From Desulfosoma sp. (GTDB taxonomy: Bacteria > Desulfobacterota > Syntrophobacteria > Syntrophobacterales > DSM-9756): a DNA stretch of 64,000 nt. Below the pieces are notes generated by a model that saw only the letters and a program-made list of their open reading frames with translations, was not told where the DNA came from and did not search any database. Made by a program: the position numbers and the translations under genes. This document shows positions 8,804 through 16,878 of this stretch, one piece after another. The stretch's first letter is position 1; each line of letters begins with the position of its first letter. Location: NCBI GenBank assembly GCA_037481875.1, contig JBBFKY010000008.1, positions 1 to 64,000 of the forward strand. Reading direction: 5' to 3'.

Positions 8804-10549
8804 ATGCCGTCTTCCTTTCGTGTCCTCGTGGTGGATTTACATACAGGCCGATCCAAACCTGTGGCATTCGGGACCGTCGACGAACACTTGGGCGGCAGCG
8901 GTCTTGCCGCCGCTCTTTTTGAAGCCTACGGAGACCCCAAAGCCCCGTGGGATGATCCGCAGCAGCCCTTGGTGTTCGCAATCGGCCCGCTCACAGGCTA
9001 TTTGCCGCTCATGAGCAAAGTCGTGTTGGGTTTCAAATCGCCCTACCACGATCAATATGCGGAAAGCCATGCCGGTGGACGCCTGGCCCTGGCGTTGCGT
9101 TTTTCCGGATATGACGCCGTGGTGGTCAAGGGCATGGCGCCAAGACCAACCCTTTTGACCATCGGTTCACGGGAAATTCGCCTCCTGGACGCCCACTATC
9201 TTTGGGGCATGGACACCTTGGCCACAGGCAAGTGGGTGCGAAAAATTCATCCGGGTGAAAGCGGTCATCGAAGCATTCTACGCATCGGGCCGGCCGGAGA
9301 GAATTTGGTATCCTTTGCGGCCATCAATGTGGACACTTATCGCCATTTCGGCCGTCTAGGCGGAGGCGCGGCCATGGGGCGAAAAAGGCTCAAGGCCATG
9401 CTGGTCTGCGGAGAGAGAAGCCTTCCCGTCCCGGATCCCAAGGTTTATGCTTCATTTTTTAAGACTGTTTACCAGGAAGCCGTGCGATCCTCCGTGATGC
9501 GCAAGTACCACGATCTGGGAACCCCTGAAAACGTTCTTCCTTTGAACGCTCTTCAGGCGTTACCCTGGCGCAACCTTCAAGCCACTCAAGATTCCGGAGC
9601 CGAACACATCTCCGGTGAACGCTTTGCACAAGAGCTCCTTTTGCGGCAAACGGCATGCGCGGGATGTCCCGTAGGCTGCATTCATATCGGGCTTTTGCGG
9701 GAACGCTTCGGCGAGGAACACGAATACCTCTACCGCCAGGTTTCTTACGATCACGAACCCATCTTCGCCGCAGGATCCATGTTGGGGATTTCTTCCCCGG
9801 ACCACGTCTTACGACTTTTGGAAACTATAGAACGCCTCGGTTTGGATGCCATCAGTGCGGGCGTCAGTTTGGCATGGGCCACGGAAGCTTTGGAAAAGGG
9901 AATCATCACCGAGAAGGATACCTTGGTCCCTCTTCGATTTGGGAACATGGAAGCTTACGAGCAGGCTCTGGCGCATCTGGGAGGTGGCGTCAATGATTTT
10001 TACCAAGCCTTAGGCCGAGGAACACTCCATGCCGCAAGACTTTACGGCGGCGAAGACTTTGCGTGCGTGCTCGGCCAAGAAATGGCCGGCTATGCCACCG
10101 GTGAAGTTTTCTTCGTTTCCCAAGCCTACGGTTTTCGCCATTCCCATCTGGACAGTGCCGGCTATACCTATGACCAAACCGTTCTCGAAAAAAGCATCGA
10201 TCAAGCGGTATCCTTTCTTCTGGAAGAGGAAAGACGCCGAGTGCTTCTAACCTCCATGGTGGCGTGCTTGTTTGCGCGAAAACTTTACCCCGAAGAGCGC
10301 CTGCAAGAAGCCCTATCGCTTCTTGGCCACAGCGAAGCGGCAAAGAATCTTAAGGGCGTCACAAGGGCCGTGCAGTCCGCTCGATGGAAACTTCGATTTC
10401 GCACAGGTTTTAACCCCGATCAGGTCACCATCCCCAAAAGATTCTATGAAGTGACCACATGGAAAGGGCCCATAGACGGTTCCTTTATGGACGAGCTTGC
10501 CCGGGCTTACATAAACACCCTTCGACACCTGACCTCCGAAGCTTCCTGA
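8804..10549 (+). CDS. Tungsten-dependent aldehyde ferredoxin oxidoreductase family protein
   Basis: AOR-family enzymes oxidise aldehydes to acids, or reduce acids, with a tungsten or molybdenum bis-pterin cofactor and one [4Fe-4S] cluster. The 581-aa protein has the N-terminal pterin-binding domain (VVDLHTGR at 8-15, then GPLTG and GGRLALALR), the cluster motif CAGCPVGC near residue 285, a LGLDAISAG cofactor segment near 345, and a late Cys (near 485) that could be the fourth cluster ligand. Family length is usually 580-620 aa. The upstream polyferredoxin is its likely redox partner. Substrate is unknown; the CoA-transferases and thioesterase nearby hint at an aromatic or acyl compound (inference). 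Confidence 0.92.
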   Translation: MPSSFRVLVVDLHTGRSKPVAFGTVDEHLGGSGLAAALFEAYGDPKAPWDDPQQPLVFAIGPLTGYLPLMSKVVLGFKSPYHDQYAESHAGGRLALALRFSGYDAVVVKGMAPRPTLLTIGSREIRLLDAHYLWGMDTLATGKWVRKIHPGESGHRSILRIGPAGENLVSFAAINVDTYRHFGRLGGGAAMGRKRLKAMLVCGERSLPVPDPKVYASFFKTVYQEAVRSSVMRKYHDLGTPENVLPLNALQALPWRNLQATQDSGAEHISGERFAQELLLRQTACAGCPVGCIHIGLLRERFGEEHEYLYRQVSYDHEPIFAAGSMLGISSPDHVLRLLETIERLGLDAISAGVSLAWATEALEKGIITEKDTLVPLRFGNMEAYEQALAHLGGGVNDFYQALGRGTLHAARLYGGEDFACVLGQEMAGYATGEVFFVSQAYGFRHSHLDSAGYTYDQTVLEKSIDQAVSFLLEEERRRVLLTSMVACLFARKLYPEERLQEALSLLGHSEAAKNLKGVTRAVQSARWKLRFRTGFNPDQVTIPKRFYEVTTWKGPIDGSFMDELARAYINTLRHLTSEAS

Positions 10550-10621
10550 AAGCCCGGTGAATTTTTGGCAACGCTTGGAATCCAAACCCTTGGCTTCCTT
10601 GTGTCTTTTCAAAACCATCCC

Positions 10622-11059
10622 CTACGGTTGCGGAAGAGGTTCCCCTTCGTAGTTTTCCACAGCGAGTCGAAGCTTTTCCGGAACCGGGACCGGCCGGCGC
10701 CCTCCTTTTTCCACAGCCACAGCCACAATGCGGCCTGTTGCGATCAAAGCGTCCGTATCGGCTTTGTAAATGGCGAAATGAAAGGTGAAACTGGTCCGCC
10801 CGATATGGGTTATGCGGGCGTAGACGTTCAACACATCGTCGAATCTGGCGCTTCCCTTATAGGTGCACTGCGTTTCCACATAAAAAAAGTCAAAACCATC
10901 CTCAAGCATGGCGTCATAACTGTAGCCGACGGCTTTGAGGTAGTCCGTAAGGCCTTGATCAAAGTAGACAAGATAATTGGAAAAAAAGACGTGCCCTTGG
11001 GCGTCTGTATCGGCGTAGCGCACCCGCACCGGCGTAAAGAATTTATATTTCTCACTCAT
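10622..11059 (-). CDS. Acyl-CoA thioesterase, YbgC/4HBT hot-dog family
   Basis: This 145-aa single hot-dog protein hydrolyses acyl-CoA thioesters. The family signature RVRYADTDAQGHVFFSNY, with the catalytic Asp, lies at about residues 10-27. I chose the ATG at 11059 because a GAAGGAG ribosome site lies seven bases upstream; the longer frame from 11098 has no site. It converges on the AOR gene, 72 bases apart. It could release free acid from a CoA ester made in this neighbourhood, but the exact acyl group cannot be read from the sequence. Confidence 0.9.
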   Translation of the reverse strand: MSEKYKFFTPVRVRYADTDAQGHVFFSNYLVYFDQGLTDYLKAVGYSYDAMLEDGFDFFYVETQCTYKGSARFDDVLNVYARITHIGRTSFTFHFAIYKADTDALIATGRIVAVAVEKGGRRPVPVPEKLRLAVENYEGEPLPQP

Positions 11060-11403
11060 GGACAGCTCCTTCGAAAGGTTGACGACGCACACCACCATCC
11101 ATTCTCATTCCCAAGCAAACCGACTTTCCCTTCCGCACCTTTACCACAGGGCACTCTTTTATGTCGAATGCAATGGATTGCAACAACACGGTTCAAGGAT
11201 CCAGTCTTCACAAGATGACTCTTCACGTAGCGTATGAAAAACGCATTCCATGATGCCCACAGCAACTTTTCCAGGAGCAACTTTTCCAGCCGAAAAGTGC
11301 ATTTGGAATAGTCGCTTAAGGCTTACCCACCAGAACTTTGTCTTGACTTTTGGTGAGGGTTGGCCATTGTGTGCGCGTATGACTGACAGCAAAGGAGTCC
11401 GCC
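11060..11403. other. Divergent intergenic region with a tandem direct repeat
   Basis: Besides the HAD-gene promoter it holds a 14-base direct repeat, AGCAACTTTTCCAG, at 11261-11274 and 11276-11289 (15-base period). This could be a regulator site or a slippage product. Confidence 0.5.
11343..11371 (+). promoter_or_regulatory. Putative promoter of the HAD-like gene (copy 2 of the duplicated segment)
   Basis: TTGACT at 11343-11348, 17-base spacer, ATTGTG at 11366-11371, matching the element at 8197-8225 in boxes and spacing. Confidence 0.55.
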
Positions 11404-12144
11404 ATGGCTCGAACCCTCCGTACCTATCGCGCTTTGTTTTCATCGGACTGGAGTGAGTGCTTGGCCCCTAGCGGGCCTTTTGACTGCATCTACTTCAACT
11501 ACCCGGAACTTAAAGAGCCCTTGATCAAGGTGTTTCGCCAGTACACGTCCAACGTCATTTCCTTGGGGGAAGCCATTCGGCAAATCGAGGCTCTGATGCC
11601 GGGACCGCTTACAGAATCCATGATGGACGCCTATCTGGAAGCGTCTTACGAAACGTACCCTGGCGTCGCGGATTTCGTGCGCTGGTGTGAGGAAAACGAC
11701 ATTCTTTTCATGCTTAACACAACGGGGATGCGAGGCTACACCCAGCGAGTCCTGGCCAAGGGATGGCTTCCGCACATTCCAGCGCTGTCCGCCCATCCCT
11801 TTATCAGCTACCCGGAAGCTCCTACAGACCCCGAGATTTTCCTTCCTCTTTCGGAAATTCAAGATAAAGCCGCCAATTCCGCCAGCGTAGCCGAAAAGTA
11901 CGGGATTTCCCCGGGTCGTCTGATCATCATGGGAGACAGCGGCGGAGACGGTCCCCATTTCGCCTGGGGAGCACGCATGAAGGCTTTGCTCATCGCAAGC
12001 CGCCCGAAACCCTCCCTGGAAAAATACTGCGCCGAAAGAAACATGCACATCCACCATCGCATCGGCACCGCCGACGAACCCTTTAAAGCCCATTTTATGG
12101 ACATGGTCCCGTGGGTGGAAGCCTATCTGGCTGCCGCGGAATGA
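11404..12144 (+). CDS. HAD-superfamily-like protein, motif I altered
   Basis: This 246-aa protein has the layout of a haloacid-dehalogenase hydrolase. A motif II-like segment FMLNTTGMRG is near residue 100 and a motif IV-like segment IIMGDSGGDGPHF near 175-188. The usual motif I nucleophile Asp (DxD) is not evident: the corresponding stretch reads IYFNYPE. It may therefore be inactive as a phosphatase, or use a different residue. The ATG has an AAAGGAG site. Its first ~29 residues and promoter are duplicated in front of the ferredoxin/AOR genes 3.1 kb upstream, which suggests a shared history or regulation with them. Confidence 0.75.
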   Translation: MARTLRTYRALFSSDWSECLAPSGPFDCIYFNYPELKEPLIKVFRQYTSNVISLGEAIRQIEALMPGPLTESMMDAYLEASYETYPGVADFVRWCEENDILFMLNTTGMRGYTQRVLAKGWLPHIPALSAHPFISYPEAPTDPEIFLPLSEIQDKAANSASVAEKYGISPGRLIIMGDSGGDGPHFAWGARMKALLIASRPKPSLEKYCAERNMHIHHRIGTADEPFKAHFMDMVPWVEAYLAAAE

Positions 12145-12260
12145 AATGGAATGAGTTTCGAGCCCAATGTGGGCAGCCTGTGACACATGGGTTGTCCAGG
12201 GTGGGCTCGGGACCCCAGGGCTTGCCTAGAACAGACGGAAAAGAAAGAAACAGGTGCCAT

Positions 12261-12286
12261 GAGTGGCCGTGAGGCGCCGGCCACTC
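12261..12286. terminator. Hairpin GAGTGGCC-N10-GGCCACTC between convergent genes
   Basis: A perfect 8-bp stem lies between the HAD-like gene and the convergent CoA-transferase gene. It is a possible bidirectional terminator. Confidence 0.5.
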
Positions 12287-12297
12287 AGGAAAATTTA

Positions 12298-12320
12298 GGG
12301 GCGGACACATCGGTCCGCCC
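12298..12320. repeat. Dispersed palindrome, GGGCGGAC-ACATCG-GTCCGCCC type
   Basis: An intergenic palindrome of the GGGCGGAC...GTCCGCCC class, followed by CTTACAGG. Related copies lie at 26240-26350 and 43508-43580. Confidence 0.7.
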
Positions 12321-12373
12321 TTACAGGTAGACGCACGAGGGCGTCTCTGCAGGCGGTTCAGGTGATCTGGCCG

Positions 12374-13699
12374 CTAGATGACCCTGGAAGCTCTGAGACG
12401 CTCCAATTGAGACCGGCCCATCCCTAGAAGTCGGCCGTAAACGGCTTCGTTGTCGGCGCCCACGGGACGGCAAGCCCATTTGATTCTCGGCGGTGTGCCC
12501 GTCATTTTCCAGACCGGCCCCTGATAGGAAAGCTCCCCATAGACGGGATCCTGAACTTTACAAAAAACGCCTCGATCCCACCAGTTTTGTTCTTCAAACG
12601 TCTGAGAAGGTCGACACACCTTGCCGGTGACGACGGCGGCGGCTCGACCTTCCTTTCGGGCCGTCGCTTCGGCAACCTTTTCGATGACTTCATCTACCGT
12701 GTATTGACGACTCCACGATTCAAGGATCTCCTGAAGAGCCTCTTCGCTCTCGTAACTCGTCCTTTGCATAAAAGTGGAAAAACGAGGATCCTGAATCAGT
12801 TCCGGACGGCCGATAATTTCCATCAGGGTGGCGAAAGCTTCTTCATTGTAAGCGGCCATGAAGGTGTAGCCGTCTTTGCACTGGATAAAGGTGTAAGGAA
12901 AGACGGACGGATCGTAGTTCCCCAACCTTTCTTTAACCGCTCCTCCCAGATGGTACCACCCCAGGTTGTAGTCGATAAACTTCATAATGCATTCAGCCCC
13001 GGAAACATCCACCATTTGCCCCTTGCCGGACTGTTGTCGGTAAAGAAGAGCCGCCAGAATTCCGTAGGCGGCGAAAAGGCCTTCAGCATACCATCCATAC
13101 CAACTGCCCGTTTTGGTGGGAACGGCATGAGGAGACTTTTGAGCATCTTCCGGTTCGCCGTTGATGTAAACGAGACCGGAATAAGCCTGGTTGGCGATTT
13201 CCGAAGCCTGGCGACCCTCACGGGCTTTGGGACCGAACTGGCCGTAAGTGTGAAGCGCTGCATAGATGAGCCGAGGCTGCAGTTCCCGAAGTTGGCGGTA
13301 ACCGATCCCTAAAGAATCCAAAAAGCCGGGTTCAAAGGTTTCAATGACAACATCCACATGCCTGACCATCTTTTTGAATATTTCCCGGCCTTCTTCGTCT
13401 TCCAAATCCAGGGTGATGTGAAGCTTGTTTCGACCTTCCACCAGATACGCAAGACCTGTGTCCTGATGCCTAAGGCCGAAAGGGCTGAAATCTCGTGCCG
13501 GATCTCCTTCCGGAGGTTCCACTCGTACGACCCGAGCCCCCAGTTCCCCCAAAACGGATGAGGCCACCAAGCCGCCGAAACTCATGTAACTGAGATCCAA
13601 AACCAGCAAATCATCCAGCGCTTCCGGATGTTGTGTCGCCTGACGAGGGTCGGAATGTTCTTTGGCCCAATCGAACCAGTTCTTGGTGTTCTCGTTCAT
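12374..13699 (-). CDS. CaiB/BaiF family III CoA-transferase, probable non-catalytic subunit
   Basis: Family III CoA-transferases move CoA between acids through an aspartyl-CoA thioester. This 441-aa protein has the fold throughout (LDLSYMSFGGLVASSVLGELGA near the N-terminus, SGKGQMVDVSGAE in the middle). However, where the neighbour has the catalytic Asp in GDYTGALFA, this one reads GWYAEGLFA. Trp replaces Asp, so it probably cannot form the covalent intermediate. It follows the gene at 13732 by 32 bases. The pair resembles heteromeric enzymes such as BbsEF. The start at 13699 has a GGAAGAG site; the 33 upstream codons of the open frame are probably untranslated. Confidence 0.9.
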   Translation of the reverse strand: MNENTKNWFDWAKEHSDPRQATQHPEALDDLLVLDLSYMSFGGLVASSVLGELGARVVRVEPPEGDPARDFSPFGLRHQDTGLAYLVEGRNKLHITLDLEDEEGREIFKKMVRHVDVVIETFEPGFLDSLGIGYRQLRELQPRLIYAALHTYGQFGPKAREGRQASEIANQAYSGLVYINGEPEDAQKSPHAVPTKTGSWYGWYAEGLFAAYGILAALLYRQQSGKGQMVDVSGAECIMKFIDYNLGWYHLGGAVKERLGNYDPSVFPYTFIQCKDGYTFMAAYNEEAFATLMEIIGRPELIQDPRFSTFMQRTSYESEEALQEILESWSRQYTVDEVIEKVAEATARKEGRAAAVVTGKVCRPSQTFEEQNWWDRGVFCKVQDPVYGELSYQGPVWKMTGTPPRIKWACRPVGADNEAVYGRLLGMGRSQLERLRASRVI

Positions 13700-13731
13700 G
13701 GTCTGCCTTTCTCTTCCTTCCGGGGTCTCAC

Positions 13732-15066
13732 TCAAAAAACACGTCCTGGTTGGCCGTCCCAGTCTTCGGGAGGTTTGGCGCCGATACGATCCGCCCACGT
13801 ACCCACAATGCCTTCGTCCGCGAGCTCTCGAAGGGTGTCGGCATCCAAGCCCAAAAGGGTGCGAAAGACATGGTCGTTATGAAACCCGACGGGCTTGGCG
13901 ATCCAGCGCATACGCCCTGGAGTTTCCGATAGTTTGGGTCCCGGTCCGTATTCCACGACAGGCCCGTACAGAGGATCTTCAAATTCCCAAACCGCTTTTC
14001 GAAACCTGAGATGCTGGTCTTCGTAGTGATCCCGCGCCGAAGCCACCCTCTGGGCGGAAAACCCGTGGCGTACCCCCAAATCTTCCACCTGGCGCACCGT
14101 CAAACCCGCCACCCACCGGGACAAGCGTTCATAGATTTTTTCCTGATTTTCGTTCTTAAGCCGCCCGGAAACCGTCTCAATCTCCTCGTCTTCCCAAAGA
14201 TCCTGCGCCCCCATGGCCTCGCACAACCCTTGAAAAGACCCGTCATCCACAGCGGAAACAGCCACAAAACCATCTTTGGCTCGAAACACCCCCGAAGGCA
14301 CCATGGCCACATCCACATTGCCCACACGACGTCTTTCTTTTCCAAAAAGACTCCACAATAACCAGGTCCAGTCCTGAATCCGAATCAGGCTCTCCCCCTG
14401 GGACACATCGATCATTTGACCTCGACCCGTTTTGTTGCGCGCGTACAGAGCCGCCAGTATGCCAAGAGTGGCAAACAAAGCGCCCGTATAATCGCCGATC
14501 CAGATCCCGATCTTGAGCGGAGGACGGCCTGGAAAGCCCGTAGTGGCCGAAAACCCGCTCATGGCCTGAGATGTCGCATCATAGGACGGCCGATCCCGAT
14601 AGGCGCTCCATTGGCCGAACCCGCTGTTGGCTTGATAAATGAGCCGAGGATTGATTTCCCTCAGCTGCCGATACCCCACACCCCAACGGTCCATGATGCC
14701 GGGCCGAAAATTCTCCACCACCACGTCGGATCGTGCCGCAAGCTGCTTGAGAAGTTCCGCTCCCTTGGGCTTTCGAATGTCTATGGCCACATGATATTTG
14801 TTGTGGTTCATGTGCGTGAAAGCCGGCGAGATGTTTTTATAGAAAAAACCCCGTGGAGCCACGTAGCGCATGAGGTCCCCCACGCCGGGGAGTTCGATCT
14901 TGATCACCTCCGCCCCTAGATCCGCCAACAAATCGGCGGTCACAGGTCCAAACACCCGTGTGCACAACTCCAGGACACGAATCCCTTTGAGTGCTTCCGG
15001 CTTGCTGAATATAGCCTCGGGATCAAAAAGCTTTTCCGTCCAGTCGAAATAATCGCCCGTTTCCAT
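13732..15066 (-). CDS. CaiB/BaiF family III CoA-transferase, catalytic subunit
   Basis: This 444-aa family III CoA-transferase carries the expected active-site region KIGIWIGDYTGALFA, whose Asp should form the acyl-aspartyl anhydride, followed by KTGRGQMIDVSQGES. A GGAG ribosome site lies just before the ATG at 15066. It is the first gene of a two-gene operon with the Trp-substituted homologue downstream, so a heterodimer with one active site is likely (inference). Known substrates of such pairs include benzylsuccinate, malate and carnitine-type acids. Nothing in the sequence selects one, although the nearby AOR and thioesterase fit an organic-acid degradation pathway. Confidence 0.92.
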   Translation of the reverse strand: METGDYFDWTEKLFDPEAIFSKPEALKGIRVLELCTRVFGPVTADLLADLGAEVIKIELPGVGDLMRYVAPRGFFYKNISPAFTHMNHNKYHVAIDIRKPKGAELLKQLAARSDVVVENFRPGIMDRWGVGYRQLREINPRLIYQANSGFGQWSAYRDRPSYDATSQAMSGFSATTGFPGRPPLKIGIWIGDYTGALFATLGILAALYARNKTGRGQMIDVSQGESLIRIQDWTWLLWSLFGKERRRVGNVDVAMVPSGVFRAKDGFVAVSAVDDGSFQGLCEAMGAQDLWEDEEIETVSGRLKNENQEKIYERLSRWVAGLTVRQVEDLGVRHGFSAQRVASARDHYEDQHLRFRKAVWEFEDPLYGPVVEYGPGPKLSETPGRMRWIAKPVGFHNDHVFRTLLGLDADTLRELADEGIVGTWADRIGAKPPEDWDGQPGRVF

Positions 15067-15108
15067 CGCTCCGCTCCTTACCTACAGTATCCTTTTCCAG
15101 AACCGCCC

Positions 15109-15819
15109 TCACGGCTGATGACGCACCCACAGCAAAACCAGCTTTACCAGGAAAGGGGTTACCACGGCGGTGGCGATACCGTTGAGACAGATGGCCAAAC
15201 CTCCCGCGGCCCCCTGCACTTCACCTTCTTCCACGGCACGAGCTGTTCCAATGCCGTGGGACGCCGCTCCCATAGCCAGCCCAAAAGCCACAGGTTGACG
15301 CACCCCACACAGGCGAAGAACTCCAGGACCGATCACGGCGCCGAGAATACCTGTGGCAATGACGATGGCTGCGGTCAGCGGAGGAATACCGCCGATTTTT
15401 TCAGCAATGCCCATGGCGATGGGCGTGGTGACCGATTTGGGAGCGATGGAAGCCACCACCGGAGCGGAAGCGCCTAGAAGAGCCGCCGTTCCTGCAGCAC
15501 TCAGCACCCCCACCACAGCAGCGACTCCAAGAGATATCCCGATGGCCCGACCCCGCTTTCGAATTTCTTCCATCTGGAGATAAAGAGGCACTCCAAGAGC
15601 CACTACGGAGGGGCCTAGAAAGAAACTAATAATTTGACCCCCTTGAAAGTAGTCTTCATAGCGAAGACCCGTAAGCGTCAAAAAAGCCATAAGACCAAGT
15701 ATGGCCAACAAAACAGGATTAAGCCAGAAATGCTTAAAACGAAGGTAAAGCCTTTGAGCCCCGTAAAAAGCTAAAAAGGTGATAAAGACGGAAAAAGCTT
15801 TTGACGTGAAAAAAGACAT
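15109..15819 (-). CDS. lrgB: LrgB-family membrane protein
   Basis: This 236-aa polytopic inner-membrane protein is of the LrgB/CidB/PftB family. The most diagnostic stretch is SVTTPIAMGIAEKIGG, followed by GVRQPVAFGLAMGAASHGIGTARA. The ATG at 15819 overlaps the LrgA stop (TGATG); the longer open frame upstream is the LrgA region read in another frame. Family members were first linked to murein hydrolase control, but PftAB of Bacillus and LrgAB of Streptococcus mutans transport pyruvate (established knowledge). Next to two lactate dehydrogenase systems, pyruvate movement is the better guess here. Confidence 0.9.
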   Translation of the reverse strand: MSFFTSKAFSVFITFLAFYGAQRLYLRFKHFWLNPVLLAILGLMAFLTLTGLRYEDYFQGGQIISFFLGPSVVALGVPLYLQMEEIRKRGRAIGISLGVAAVVGVLSAAGTAALLGASAPVVASIAPKSVTTPIAMGIAEKIGGIPPLTAAIVIATGILGAVIGPGVLRLCGVRQPVAFGLAMGAASHGIGTARAVEEGEVQGAAGGLAICLNGIATAVVTPFLVKLVLLWVRHQP

Positions 15820-16157
15820 CAGGACCGCTCCATTTTCTGCATCACCCATCCGACCACTGCTAGCACCGCCAGGGTGCTCACCACGTAAGCCACCACCAGA
15901 GGAATCCATTCACGGGACAAAAGGTCCAGGTAAAGCAGAAGCCCAACACCCGGAGGCACAAAGAAAAAGGCCATGTTTTGCACCAAAAGGTCCGCGGCGG
16001 GTTTGACACTCCTAACATCCACCCACCCTCGACATAAGGACACGGTCAGGAGCACCATGCCGATGACGTTGCCGGGAATCGGCAGCCCAAAGATGAAACT
16101 CACCAAATCCCCCAAGACAAGAAAACCGAAAATGATACAAAGGCTTCGAACCATCAT
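15819..16157 (-). CDS. lrgA: LrgA-family membrane protein (CidA/LrgA/PftA)
   Basis: This small holin-like partner of LrgB has four hydrophobic segments and the family-typical IPGNVIGMVLL (about residue 25) and VPPGVGLLLYLDLL. I chose the start around 16157 (tandem ATGs), just after the stop of the regulator gene at 16162. An open frame from 16199 would overlap that gene by 38 bases. No strong ribosome site is visible, so translational coupling to the upstream regulator is likely. With LrgB it probably forms a pyruvate facilitator serving lactate metabolism (inference from neighbours). Confidence 0.85.
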   Translation of the reverse strand: MMVRSLCIIFGFLVLGDLVSFIFGLPIPGNVIGMVLLTVSLCRGWVDVRSVKPAADLLVQNMAFFFVPPGVGLLLYLDLLSREWIPLVVAYVVSTLAVLAVVGWVMQKMERS

Positions 16158-16161
16158 GGCA

Positions 16162-16878
16162 TCATGGAGCTTTTCGCGATCGGAAAAAATCCAGCACAAA
16201 CCCGATGTGACGCCTCATGGCGTTGAGGGCCTCTTCACTATCCCGGTGTCTGATGGCATCATAGATGGCCGTGTGTTGTTCCACGATTCGAGGCAGATTG
16301 GCGGGATCTTCGTAGAGTTTCTGTAAATTCATGCGAATGCCGAAAAAGAGAAAATCATAAAGGCTGCGCATGACCTTCACCTGGACCGGATTACGGCTGG
16401 CATAAGCTATAGCCATATGAAAGCTGATATCGGCTTCATGCCCCAAACCTCCGGCGGCGATATCCGCCTTCATAGCCTCCAGGCTGGAGCGAAGGTGTTC
16501 TATATCTCGGTCATCAGCCCGCGTGGCAGCCAAAGCCGCCGCCGTGCATTCCAAACCCATGCGCACTTCTAGAATATGTTCCAAGGTCACATCCTGGCCG
16601 TCCATAAAGGTGGCCATGGGATTTTCGTGCAGGGGATCCAAACTGCGCACAAAGGTGCCCTGGCCGTGACGCTGCTCCACCAAATTCATGACCATAAGTT
16701 GATTGATGGCTTCGCGCACCGTGGGACGGCTCACCTGAAGCTGGCGTGCCAGCTCCCGCTCCGACGGCAACCTCTCCCCGGGCTTCAAAAACCCACGGTA
16801 GATAAGCTCGGTGAGCTGCTGGGCCACTTCATCGGCGACACGCTTGGGTTTGATGGGTTTGACAGGAAGTGTCGTCAC
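16162..16878 (-). CDS. GntR/FadR-family regulator, LldR-like
   Basis: This 238-aa regulator has an N-terminal winged helix (about residues 10-78, including PGERLPSERELARQLQVSRPTVREA and GQGTFV) and a C-terminal all-helical FCD ligand-binding domain with scattered His/Asp metal ligands. FadR/LldR proteins sense acids such as lactate, glycolate or pyruvate and release DNA on binding. It overlaps the GlcF-like gene upstream by 4 bases and is followed by lrgAB, so it probably controls this operon and perhaps the divergent TRAP/lut operon. I found no clear operator in the divergent region. Which acid it senses is not visible. Confidence 0.9.
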   Translation of the reverse strand: MTTLPVKPIKPKRVADEVAQQLTELIYRGFLKPGERLPSERELARQLQVSRPTVREAINQLMVMNLVEQRHGQGTFVRSLDPLHENPMATFMDGQDVTLEHILEVRMGLECTAAALAATRADDRDIEHLRSSLEAMKADIAAGGLGHEADISFHMAIAYASRNPVQVKVMRSLYDFLFFGIRMNLQKLYEDPANLPRIVEQHTAIYDAIRHRDSEEALNAMRRHIGFVLDFFRSRKAP

